This document shows positions 7,939 through 16,435 of a stretch of 47,752 nt of DNA, piece after piece (position 1 is the stretch's first letter; each line of letters starts with the position of its first letter). The DNA lies in contig JAHLWX010000004.1 of NCBI GenBank assembly GCA_019057675.1, positions 1 to 47,752 of the forward strand. Direction: 5' to 3'. Source of the DNA: Candidatus Jordarchaeum sp. LHC_1308. GTDB lineage: Archaea > Asgardarchaeota > Jordiarchaeia > Jordiarchaeales > Freyrarchaeaceae. The position numbers and the translations under genes were made by a program. The notes beneath the pieces are model-generated. The model made no database searches, was not told the DNA's origin, and saw nothing but the letters and a program-made list of their open reading frames with translations.

Positions 7939-9119
7939 TGTTTTTGCCTTTCTCTCATGAACTCCATCACTTCCTCAGCTTTCTTTTTAACATCGCCATC
8001 TTTATCATTGGACGCCATTCTGGCTACTACGGGCACGTACTTCTCTAGTAGACGAGGATTGTTAGCGCTCATCCATCCTATTGCCTCTACAGCGCTTCTC
8101 CTAACCTCAGCGCTCCCGTCCCCCAAAAGCTCCGCTACTGCTCCAACCACTCCATTGGCTTCGCGTGCAGAAACATCGGGGTTGTTTCCCAAGATCCACC
8201 CTATGGTTAGCGTTGCTGTTGCTTTAACTTCGCTCTTTGGCACCTTAAGCCACTTCACCAGTTCAGCTAGCATATATGGTACAGCATCAGGGCTTCCAGC
8301 TCCTACGAAACCTAGCGTAGTAACAACTCTCCAGCTGATATTCCCCTTATTGCTAGAAATGCTTTTTAGCGCAATTGATATCAAATCTTTCGCTCTTTCA
8401 GGGGAAAACTTACAGATCTCTATTACCGCTTCCAAGGCGCTCCCCCTTATGTTTTCATTCTCCTCTTTAAGAGCTATCAACGCTACCTCCTCAAGAAAAC
8501 CTTCAACTAGGGCGGCGTCGGCATGAGAAACGGAAGCTAATGCATCTACAGCGCTAAGCCTTACTTCTTCGGAGTCACGCGACCCAGCGATTTTAACCAG
8601 TTGCGGAATGTATTTTCTTACCAGCTTTGGGCTTACACCACCCACCCAACCAATCGCCATAGCCGAAGCGTTCCTGGCGACTTCGGATTCAGACTTCAAA
8701 ATGCTCCCTACTTGGTCCATGAAGGGTGCTACTAATTCAGGGTTGCTCCCTCCAATCCACCCCAACGTCACAACCGCATTCCACGCTAAGTCACTACTCT
8801 GAGACTTGATGTTTGAAACGACCTCTGGCAAGTGTTCCCTAACCATCTCGGGCATTTTGTACGACGCTTTCCCAATCACTTCTAAGGCGTTTCCTCTCAC
8901 GTAGACGCTTGAGTCGGTAAGCGCTATTTTCAAGACAAGTGGAAATACTTCTTTTACAACCCTGTGGAATCGCTCCATTGCTGCGTCGACCACTGCCAGC
9001 GATGCCACCTTAACTTCCGGGTCATCTTCCTCCATCAGTTTTTCCAGGATTTCCAGAGCCCTTTCCTCATCGCCACTAAGAAGAAGTTCCCCCAACTCTT
9101 CAAACATTTTTTCCTTCAA
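7926..9119 (-). CDS. HEAT-repeat scaffold protein
   Basis: About 397 residues built almost wholly of roughly 40-residue helical hairpin repeats of HEAT type. Recurring phrases such as TLGWIGGSNPELV, AIGWVGGVSPKLV, TIGWILGNNPDV and AIGWMSANNPRLL mark successive repeats. Such alpha-solenoids act as protein-binding scaffolds; no catalytic residues are evident. TTG 9119 follows GGAGGT by 8 nt; ATG 9140, 1 nt after the stop of the preceding gene, is the alternative. Tight spacing to both neighbours indicates a joint operon with the two giant proteins, so it may be their assembly scaffold (inference). Confidence 0.82.
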   Translation of the reverse strand: MKEKMFEELGELLLSGDEERALEILEKLMEEDDPEVKVASLAVVDAAMERFHRVVKEVFPLVLKIALTDSSVYVRGNALEVIGKASYKMPEMVREHLPEVVSNIKSQSSDLAWNAVVTLGWIGGSNPELVAPFMDQVGSILKSESEVARNASAMAIGWVGGVSPKLVRKYIPQLVKIAGSRDSEEVRLSAVDALASVSHADAALVEGFLEEVALIALKEENENIRGSALEAVIEICKFSPERAKDLISIALKSISSNKGNISWRVVTTLGFVGAGSPDAVPYMLAELVKWLKVPKSEVKATATLTIGWILGNNPDVSAREANGVVGAVAELLGDGSAEVRRSAVEAIGWMSANNPRLLEKYVPVVARMASNDKDGDVKKKAEEVMEFMRERQKQCLG

Positions 9120-9141
9120 GGATAAACCTCCAAACTCCATC

Positions 9142-11502
9142 TTAAGGTTTTTTGATCTGCCTTAATGCTTTCATGTAGACCTCCCCTATCTCCCTTGCAA
9201 CCGCAGGAATCAAGTAACGATCCATATCGCCTTCCATCACACTTCTCTCCGTGGTCTTGGGTGAAAGCTTCCCCCTCACCCTCAACTCTGAGAAAATCGA
9301 CTTGACAGTTCTAAGCGCGTCCTTAAATTCAACCTTCTTACCGAGCTCCTTGCTTTTCCGCTCCGTCAGCTCCTCTATTATCTTGAGGGAAAGAAAGTAA
9401 AACTTGGCTAGCGCCTCCAATGGCCCCTCAGTTATCGGTTCAACGTACCCATGCTCCGGACACGAGTTACCTTTAACTACTCGGGCACAGTAGGGGCAAA
9501 TGGTTTTTCCTATTTCTGATCCTACGAATATTTTACTCATGGCCTCCAGCTTCCTCGTGTCCTTCTCACTCCACTCGAGCTCAGTCCTCCCAACTCCAGT
9601 CGGCGCCCTTAACGCTATGGTAAGCTTTCTTTCAAGTAAGCCTGTTGGGTCTATTCTCTCGTAGATTTCCTTCCTAGCGATCTCTTTAGCCTCAGCTTCC
9701 CTCTCTTTTGCCTCTTGAACAGCCTCTAAGTGCATCCTGCTAAACTCTAAGTACCTCTGTGATAAGTCATAGGCTGCCGAATAACTCACAGGGGGTAAGG
9801 CGCCAAAGTTCAGCTTTGCCTCAGCAACCCCTGAGAAAAGCGGGCTTGGGGTGCTCTTAATCTCCTCTAAGGCCTCATTCAAGGATCTATTTGTCTGACG
9901 GGCCCAGATGAATCCGCAGATCTTCTCGGCATTTAAGTGAGTGAAAACATCGTGTATTTCCCTCTGCCTACGCAGGAGCACCTCGATAAGCAACTCCTCC
10001 TTTACGCACCTAACGTTTTCGTCCTCCTCGTCGTTTATAATCTTGAAGAGCATTTTAAGTCGTTCACCGTCCTTTTTGGCTCTGTTATAAAGTTCTACCA
10101 CACGTGACGCGTGTCCCATGCACTCAAAGAGTAGTTTACTCATAATTTGCTTGGTTATCTCCTCAAGGGCAACCTCAGCTTCCACCGCTGCCTTTAACAT
10201 GCCGACGTCGAATAAACCAGTTGCTTCCATTATCTTCTGGAGCGTTTCCTCATTCTCCAGTAACCGTTTAAACTCATCGGGCGGCGGGAGCGACACGTGC
10301 TTTTTAACTTCCTCGATTACCGCTTTTTCTAGACCGCCTAGCTTGTCTGGCGGAAGCGCGAACACTTCTAAGTTAACGCCATGAATAGAGTATCCTCTAC
10401 CTCTGAGCCGCGGAATAACTTCCCGCGTCAACACCTCCCTGATTTTTTCAAGCCTCCTGCACCTTTCCAAGAGAAATGTAAGATCCCGCTTATCTATTCC
10501 GAGCTCGCCAAGCTTAACCATAATTTTACTATACGTATCACCGCCCAGAAGAGTCATTTTAAGCGCTTCAAGGTTGACTTCGATTTCCCCCCCTGCACGG
10601 TACCCGGTAATGGACGAAAGAGCCCTGTTGAGAAGTAAATCGTCATGTGCCCTGCTCTTCAAGTATGAGAGAACCCTTTCTAGTACTTTGTTGAAAAAAT
10701 CGCTTAGGCTCGTCTTCCTAGATGAATATTCTATGAGCATCTTAACAAGTTGAATCTTTACCTCATATGCATCGGCATAAAGCTTCAAGTCCCCTTCATT
10801 CTTCGGCACATAACTAAGGATGCGTGAAGCCACTTTCTTTGAAAATTGCTTTAAGTTCTTAATGTTTAACTCTTCATTTTCTGTCAACCCAAGTTCCTCT
10901 TTAACCTTAAGGTACGTCGATATCTCCACACACTCTTCCTCATGTGGTTTTCTGACTTCCTCCTCAACTTCAAGAGATAACGGCTTTAGCCCGTATGTCA
11001 TCTTTATAAACTCCGACCTAAACCTATATGAGATGCCCAGTAAGTCCCCCAAGAAATCTATTAGATGCGTTCGGGGAAAGGCGTATATCTCCGCTAGATG
11101 CCGGGTGACGACGTTTTCTATTTCCTCATCCTTCTTAGAGAGCTTAGCCTTTAGGGCTGACAGCTCCACATCTACTTTTTTCTCCAGAACACGTGTCTCC
11201 GTGTGGAAGTCGTCCCTTAACAGTTCAGACACTTCATCGAATATGTCTTTAAGCTCCCTTTCAGCAGCCCCCTCGGAAGCAGCTTCCTTAGAAGTTGGAG
11301 GTATAGTCCGCACTCCAATGTAACCATAGATATAAGTAGCCATCGCAGCCTTAACAAACTCCTGTAGAGTTGCCTGTTCTCCCACTATCCTCGTGAGTTG
11401 AGGCCAATTAGACCTTGAAGCTAAGAAGTTGCTTAAAGCCTGCCTGATGGCGAACCCGGGCGCAATCTCTCTTAATACATCCCTTTGTGCCGTAACCTCC
11501 AA
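9142..11502 (-). CDS. Unrecognised 786-aa helical protein with Zn knuckle
   Basis: I do not recognise this family. The sequence is predominantly alpha-helical and highly charged, with short coiled-coil stretches (around residues 95-140 and 605-640). There is a single C-terminal Zn-binding-like cluster ICPYCARVVKGNSCPEHG near residue 680. No P-loop, protease, nuclease or membrane segment is visible. TTG 11502 lies 9 nt after GGAGG and 4 nt beyond the upstream gene's stop; the longer frame from TTG 11535 would overlap it by 29 nt. Positioned between the coiled-coil protein and the HEAT protein in one operon, it is presumably part of the same complex. Confidence 0.7.
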   Translation of the reverse strand: MEVTAQRDVLREIAPGFAIRQALSNFLASRSNWPQLTRIVGEQATLQEFVKAAMATYIYGYIGVRTIPPTSKEAASEGAAERELKDIFDEVSELLRDDFHTETRVLEKKVDVELSALKAKLSKKDEEIENVVTRHLAEIYAFPRTHLIDFLGDLLGISYRFRSEFIKMTYGLKPLSLEVEEEVRKPHEEECVEISTYLKVKEELGLTENEELNIKNLKQFSKKVASRILSYVPKNEGDLKLYADAYEVKIQLVKMLIEYSSRKTSLSDFFNKVLERVLSYLKSRAHDDLLLNRALSSITGYRAGGEIEVNLEALKMTLLGGDTYSKIMVKLGELGIDKRDLTFLLERCRRLEKIREVLTREVIPRLRGRGYSIHGVNLEVFALPPDKLGGLEKAVIEEVKKHVSLPPPDEFKRLLENEETLQKIMEATGLFDVGMLKAAVEAEVALEEITKQIMSKLLFECMGHASRVVELYNRAKKDGERLKMLFKIINDEEDENVRCVKEELLIEVLLRRQREIHDVFTHLNAEKICGFIWARQTNRSLNEALEEIKSTPSPLFSGVAEAKLNFGALPPVSYSAAYDLSQRYLEFSRMHLEAVQEAKEREAEAKEIARKEIYERIDPTGLLERKLTIALRAPTGVGRTELEWSEKDTRKLEAMSKIFVGSEIGKTICPYCARVVKGNSCPEHGYVEPITEGPLEALAKFYFLSLKIIEELTERKSKELGKKVEFKDALRTVKSIFSELRVRGKLSPKTTERSVMEGDMDRYLIPAVAREIGEVYMKALRQIKKP

Positions 11503-11506
11503 AAAT

Positions 11507-14155
11507 CTAACCCTCCTTTCCCCCCTCTTCTCCAAGACTAAGAAGATTGTTTCCTATGGTCATCCTGAAGCTTTCATTACTCGGGTAGCTATACATGACA
11601 ATGTAGTGAAGATTGGCTTTATCATGGCTTGACAATAGAAGCCTTAGTGGTCTTAGAAGCACGTAACTAAAGGACTTAAGGAATATACGCTTAACATAAT
11701 CCTTAAACTCATTAAGGTCACTTTCCTCCATGGAAATCGACGGGGTGAACGTCAGAACCCTGTCTTGTGCAAATGCGAGCACCTCAGCCTTTAACATGTG
11801 GGCGACAAAGAGCACCTCCTCCAATGTGTGAGAATACCTTTCTAGGAACTTCGTGTAGACATTTTTAACCGCCTCTTCCCGTTCTATTTCGGCGCTGGTA
11901 ACTGCTATTTGGTTTGCTATGTCTTCTAGGTCAGCGTGAAGTTGCTTTAACGCATTCGTGAACCTTTCCTTAGTTCTAATTATTTCGCTTAACTCCTTAT
12001 CTATCCGTTCAACATCAGAAACCAGCCTCTGAGTTTTAACAGTAATCCCCCTTATCTCCTCCTCTAACCTGCTTTTCCTTTGTAGGGCGACGTCCACTTC
12101 GCCTCCCTTTAATGATGGTAACCTTTGCTCAATCTCGTCCAACTCTCTCTTCTTCGCTTCTAATGCTTCCCTTAGATCCTTAAGCGCCGCTACATTAATG
12201 CCATAATCCGTTTTCAGATTTTTCTCCATGAGCTCGGCTGAGCTCAGCTGGGATTGCAGCACGTCTATCTGCCTCTCAATGCTCATCCTCCTATCATTGA
12301 TCTCTGAAAGCTTCTTTACTAATTCGTTCACCCTTTCCTGCTGCATTTCGACTTTTGCTTCAAGAATTTCCTTAGGTTTCTTGGTAGAAATCTCCTCGTC
12401 TCTAAGCCTGTCCACGAACTCGACGAACTCGGCGACAAGCCCGTATTCACTTAGCTCTCTCTTAAAGCTTGAAGCGAATGCCTCAAGCCATGTTTTGGCC
12501 AAGCTTTTCCACTTCGGAAACTCCTCGACATCCTTCGAGACAAAATCAAAATATTTCTGGGAAAACTCTTCAGGAGAAAAAACTATCTTGCCTTGCTCCA
12601 AGAAAGCCTTGAAAACGTCGTGACTAAGAAGATAGTCCGCAAGCCCTGGCACCACCTCGGAAACGTGCTCCTTTATGTCACGGTAAACTTCCTCAATTTT
12701 AACTCGTAACTCTGAGGGTACCTCGGAAATGAACCCGTTAAACGTTATTTCCAGCAACTCAACCGTAGAGAACAATACCCCAGCTTCAAGCTGAGAGTCT
12801 AAGTCGTCCTTGATTCTGCCTCTAAAAGTTGCTAGGTCCCAGCTGGCAGGTACACTCAAACTTCTATCTTCGACGAAACTCTCTAACTTCTTCCCTATTT
12901 TTTCAACGTAAGCCTTTACCATGAGCCTCCGGATCGGATCCAGCACTTGTTTAACGTATTCTTCAAGGATCCCCTTTATGGCTTTCTTTTCAGAAGTCAT
13001 GAAAACGAAGGCGGATAAGGCCCTTTCAAAGGTTTTTATACCCCTCTCTGCGTGCTCCAAGAAAAACGTAAGTTCCTCTTTAAGACTCCAGCCCCATGCC
13101 TCCTCTTCAAGATCTTTTTCAGAAAGGAATTTAGCTAGCGTATCCTTAAATGATGCGGCTAGACCACTACCATCAACAGCATCTAAGTGCTGTCTTAATT
13201 TTCGCTTTTCCCCCGAATAAATTATCGCGTTAATATCTTCCTCTATTTTCTTGAATGCTCCTCTTACCTCGTCCACGAAAAGCTTCGCCTCTTCCATTAT
13301 TTCTTCAATTTTAACAAGATCAGGTTTAACGCGAGACCAAAATACTTCAGCTAGGCGCGTCGTAACCTCCTCTTCAACCTCATTTATCGTGTACTCGTTT
13401 ATGAGGGAAAGTATCCTCCTACCAATAAGCGTGACGTCGCCTGCAAGCACTTCAAGTGCAGTCTTGGTGAATATCAGACTTTTAAGGAACTCTAAATTGT
13501 CAGAGGCGTGCTCCTCAAAGGACATCCTATCTATCCGTGAGTTAAGCATTGGCGGCTTAATGCCGTAATCAATTTCAATACGTCCCTCAATGTTTAAGCC
13601 ACTCGTTATATTTAAATGCCCCAAAAAGTCTCTGGAATACTTTTCCCTATATTTTTTCTGTGAAGCCTCACTATACACCTTTCTCGTGAATCTTTCCACA
13701 AACTTTTGCAGCACTTCTTTCTCTTCTTCTCCACGCAGCCCCGAAGCTTTACATGCGAATGCGACATCTTTCAATTTCTCTACGAGCTCGTTGGCGACGT
13801 CGATGAACCTAAAGGCATCAACCAACCCTTTTTCATGCTCCAAAAGAACGATGAAATCCGTTCCATCCTCTCCTCCACCTGTAACCAAAACCATTGCTTC
13901 GGGGAGGTTGCCTCTCTCTCTGCTAAGCAGTTCAAACTCCGCGTAGTCCAGCTTAACCCCGCTTTCCTCCAAGAGCAAGTTGTTAAGCATATGTATCGCT
14001 TCTGCAACTTCTGATGCAAGCTTCTCAGCATAGCGCCTGCTGAGACCCATAGGACCCACCGAGAAACCAAAGTTCTCCCCATCTATTGAACATCCAAGGA
14101 CGGAGAAATCAGCAATCCTTAAGGCCTCAATGGTACTCATACTTTTTCGTGACAA
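11507..14155 (-). CDS. Unrecognised 882-aa coiled-coil protein, first gene of operon
   Basis: Not a family I can name. The first 130 residues alternate strands and helices (FSVLGCSIDG...; SEVAEAIHMLN; AMVLVTGGGEDGTDFIVLLEH) in a way that could be a Roadblock/Longin-like alpha/beta domain. This is a fold guess only. A long helical region follows, then a strong SMC/Rad50-like coiled coil at about residues 605-780, and a short C-terminal alpha/beta tail. No Walker A motif is present, so it is not an SMC ATPase. TTG 14155 is 8 nt after GGAGG; ATG 14140 is an alternative, and the frame is open to 14209. It leads the four-gene cluster and is probably transcribed from the AT-rich region near 14220. 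Confidence 0.7.
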   Translation of the reverse strand: MSRKSMSTIEALRIADFSVLGCSIDGENFGFSVGPMGLSRRYAEKLASEVAEAIHMLNNLLLEESGVKLDYAEFELLSRERGNLPEAMVLVTGGGEDGTDFIVLLEHEKGLVDAFRFIDVANELVEKLKDVAFACKASGLRGEEEKEVLQKFVERFTRKVYSEASQKKYREKYSRDFLGHLNITSGLNIEGRIEIDYGIKPPMLNSRIDRMSFEEHASDNLEFLKSLIFTKTALEVLAGDVTLIGRRILSLINEYTINEVEEEVTTRLAEVFWSRVKPDLVKIEEIMEEAKLFVDEVRGAFKKIEEDINAIIYSGEKRKLRQHLDAVDGSGLAASFKDTLAKFLSEKDLEEEAWGWSLKEELTFFLEHAERGIKTFERALSAFVFMTSEKKAIKGILEEYVKQVLDPIRRLMVKAYVEKIGKKLESFVEDRSLSVPASWDLATFRGRIKDDLDSQLEAGVLFSTVELLEITFNGFISEVPSELRVKIEEVYRDIKEHVSEVVPGLADYLLSHDVFKAFLEQGKIVFSPEEFSQKYFDFVSKDVEEFPKWKSLAKTWLEAFASSFKRELSEYGLVAEFVEFVDRLRDEEISTKKPKEILEAKVEMQQERVNELVKKLSEINDRRMSIERQIDVLQSQLSSAELMEKNLKTDYGINVAALKDLREALEAKKRELDEIEQRLPSLKGGEVDVALQRKSRLEEEIRGITVKTQRLVSDVERIDKELSEIIRTKERFTNALKQLHADLEDIANQIAVTSAEIEREEAVKNVYTKFLERYSHTLEEVLFVAHMLKAEVLAFAQDRVLTFTPSISMEESDLNEFKDYVKRIFLKSFSYVLLRPLRLLLSSHDKANLHYIVMYSYPSNESFRMTIGNNLLSLGEEGGKEG

Positions 14156-14470
14156 GAGACTTCCCTCCAACCAGGAACGACCCTTGCAAGAGAAAGCATT
14201 TTTCCTCAAGGAAATATTTTAGTTATACTATATTTTTGATTTTTAATAAAATTTGCCCACAACATTCAAGTCTATCCTTCCTTTATTGAAACTCATACAT
14301 GTCCCGAAAACATGTCTCGAAACGAACCATCTATCCTCCATTGACTTGTACACTTCATTTCCCTAACTTATCAATCAAGGATTAAGCGAAAACTTTAGTA
14401 ATGACTTTAATCCTCTTAAGATTACTTTTTAAAAACACTCCTTATCTCCTTCTTTGATGAGGATGATGCG
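14156..14470. promoter_or_regulatory. Divergent intergenic region with two promoters
   Basis: This 315-bp AT-rich gap separates the minus-strand coiled-coil operon from the plus-strand radical SAM gene. A minus-strand TATA-like AAAATATAG sits near 14225-14235. A plus-strand TATA-like CTTTTTAAAA sits near 14425-14434, placing a start site about 20 nt before the radical SAM ATG. I see no RNA gene or convincing ORF in the remainder. Confidence 0.45.
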
Positions 14471-16066
14471 ATGGTGGCATCGGCACGTTTCCTGCTGGTC
14501 GACGCTACTGGCGCTGGCAGCGGGGTCAGATGGCTCACGAGGGATGTGATAGGAAGTGGAGCGCGTGCTATAGCTGGTGTTCTTGAAAAGATGGGAGCTT
14601 TCGTTAGAATAATGGTTCCCGAAGCATTCTTCGAGGCTGGCTCAAGGCTCTCAGAGTTCAACGTTTTAATGTGTGGTGGCATGAGCATGGACGTGCCCGC
14701 GATGACAAAAATTGCTAAGATGTGGAAGCGGCATAACGGCGGCATATGCATCGCCGGTGGCCCAGCTTCTCTTGAAGCCGAGAAGCTTCTCCGAGAAGGA
14801 TATGACTTAGCCTTGGTCGGCGAGGCTGAGGACACCGTGGCGGATCTGTTCGCGAAAGGTTTGTCTGATGGATGTCTTCCAGACGAAGACGAGTTAAGAA
14901 GAATACGTGGAGTTAGCTTCATCTCAAAGTCATCGGTATTATTCAGTTCTGGCGTGAGGCGGACGACTGGCCACTGGGCGCCGTCAATTGAACGAATCAG
15001 AGACTACCCCCTTTACAAGGTCGCCAGAGTCTACGTATGGTGCGTCAGAGGCTGCTCTAACTTCTACAGAACTAGGATTCCGTTGCCAGACGGGCGAAAG
15101 TGCTTAGAGTGCGGACGATGCACTAATGGACCACTAATGGATCGGCTTATATGCCCGGCTAATATACCTCCCGGATGCGGCTACTGTTCCGTTCCTAACG
15201 TGTACGGGCCTCCGAGAAGCAGACGGGTGGAAAGCATTCTGAGTGAGGTTGAAGGACTTCTTGAGCAAGGCGTGAAAAGGATATACCTTGGAGCGAGTTG
15301 CTTCCTAGACTTTCATAGGGACGAAAAGGCCGGCGGCAGTCCTCTAACTGACCCACGCGAGCCAGAACCGAACTACGACTATATAAGTGAATTACTTTCA
15401 AACTTGAAGGACTTGACTAGAAGCAAAGCCTATGTAAGCGTCGAGAACGTTAAACCATGCCTTTTCACGAGGGACGCCGCATCGGTTATCTCAGAATATC
15501 TTCCTGGGTCAACGATACATTTTGGGGGAGAAACGGGCGATGCAGATCACGCATTTGCCCTAGGACGTCCCTCAACCCCAAGCGAAACGCTGGCCGCTGT
15601 AGGCGCTGCTGTAAGAGAAGGTCTTCGTCCCTACGTCTACTTCATTCACGGACTTCCTGGGCAAACACTTAAGTCAGCCCGTAAAACAGTCAAAATGATA
15701 CGTAAAGTGGCGGGGCTTGGAGCAGAAAAAATAACCGTTTACAAGTTTAAACCTCTTCCCATGTCGGCTTTCGAAGGATTCAAAGAAGCGCCTTCTGCAT
15801 CGAGAAGCAAGGCTGGGGGGCTCATTGTTAGAGAAGCGATAAGGGTCAACAAAGCCATGAAGAAAAAGCTGGTTGGCAAGGTGATCGATGTTGTGGTTGC
15901 TGAGAAAGGGAAAGAAGGTTTCAAGGGCAGACTTGTAGGCTACCCGCTAAGAGAGGGACCAACCGTAGTTTTTTCAGGCGTCGCGTCAATAGGAGACGTT
16001 GTCAAGGTACTGATTACAAATGTGCTGGGAGACAAGCTGGTGGAAGGTTCATCGGCGGTACCTTAA
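14471..16066 (+). CDS. B12-binding-like / radical SAM / TRAM protein
   Basis: Three-part architecture: an N-terminal Rossmann-like cobalamin-binding-type domain (residues 1-150, with GGPASLEAEKLL and LALVGEAEDTVADL), a central radical SAM barrel, and a C-terminal TRAM-like RNA-binding domain (about 460-525, KVIDVVVAEKGKEGFKGRLVG). The cluster is unusual: the best candidate reads CPANIPPGCGYC, that is C-x7-C-x2-C rather than CX3CX2C. It is preceded by five more cysteines (WCVRGC and KCLECGRC). TRAM domains are typical of tRNA methylthiotransferases, so an RNA substrate is plausible. It resembles uncharacterised archaeal B12/radical SAM families. ATG 14471 follows GAGGATG. Confidence 0.78.
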   Translation: MVASARFLLVDATGAGSGVRWLTRDVIGSGARAIAGVLEKMGAFVRIMVPEAFFEAGSRLSEFNVLMCGGMSMDVPAMTKIAKMWKRHNGGICIAGGPASLEAEKLLREGYDLALVGEAEDTVADLFAKGLSDGCLPDEDELRRIRGVSFISKSSVLFSSGVRRTTGHWAPSIERIRDYPLYKVARVYVWCVRGCSNFYRTRIPLPDGRKCLECGRCTNGPLMDRLICPANIPPGCGYCSVPNVYGPPRSRRVESILSEVEGLLEQGVKRIYLGASCFLDFHRDEKAGGSPLTDPREPEPNYDYISELLSNLKDLTRSKAYVSVENVKPCLFTRDAASVISEYLPGSTIHFGGETGDADHAFALGRPSTPSETLAAVGAAVREGLRPYVYFIHGLPGQTLKSARKTVKMIRKVAGLGAEKITVYKFKPLPMSAFEGFKEAPSASRSKAGGLIVREAIRVNKAMKKKLVGKVIDVVVAEKGKEGFKGRLVGYPLREGPTVVFSGVASIGDVVKVLITNVLGDKLVEGSSAVP

Positions 16067-16217
16067 TCAGTAGAAAACAGGGCTACACTTGTGGGAAGCT
16101 TGCAGAAGAATACAAAAACATTCTTCATGTAAAAATGTGAGCTAAGATCCCTTCCCGGGTAAGATTTAAATCAGGATTGAAAAATGAAGATATTGGCGTT
16201 CGGAAGGTGAGGATGTT

Positions 16218-16358
16218 ATGCCTTACATTTGTGGGAAGTGTGGATTAGAGTTGAAGGATGAGGAGCTGAGCGGTATTCAGGGTGTTAGGTGCAGGTGCGG
16301 CTCTAGAATCCTTTATAAGGCTAGACCTCCAGTTACCAAAAAAGTCCTAGCTAGATAA
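16218..16358 (+). CDS. rpoP: RNA polymerase subunit P (Rpb12-like)
   Basis: A 46-residue protein reading MPYICGKCGLELKDEELSGI and then QGVRCRCGSRILYKARPP. It matches the archaeal/eukaryotic Rpb12 zinc ribbon (CxxC...CxC with GxRCxxCGxRI) and the strongly conserved basic RILYKARP patch that contacts the polymerase core. ATG 16218 follows GGTGAGG by 5 nt. A TATA-like GATTTAAAT lies about 50 nt upstream. It is monocistronic here, followed after 77 bp by glyS, unlike the common L37Ae-rpoP pairing of many archaea. Confidence 0.93.
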   Translation: MPYICGKCGLELKDEELSGIQGVRCRCGSRILYKARPPVTKKVLAR

Positions 16359-16435
16359 TCTTCCTTTATCCCGTTAAACCTTAAGTTTTTATTCTTCAAG
16401 CGTTTCTTTTCCCAGTCTGATGGTGGTGAGCTCGT

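Noticed and set aside
7921-8526. 201-aa plus-strand ORF opposite the HEAT-repeat gene
   Set aside because: Low-complexity Ser/Ala/Leu-rich translation mirroring the repeats on the other strand, with no start signal.
10820-14014. Several plus-strand ORFs opposite the coiled-coil genes
   Set aside because: Ser/Phe-rich translations typical of antisense to Glu/Lys-rich helices; they are not evidence for a separate gene.
11507-14155. SMC/Rad50 ATPase
   Set aside because: The coiled coil is similar in character, but Walker A, signature and Walker B motifs are absent.
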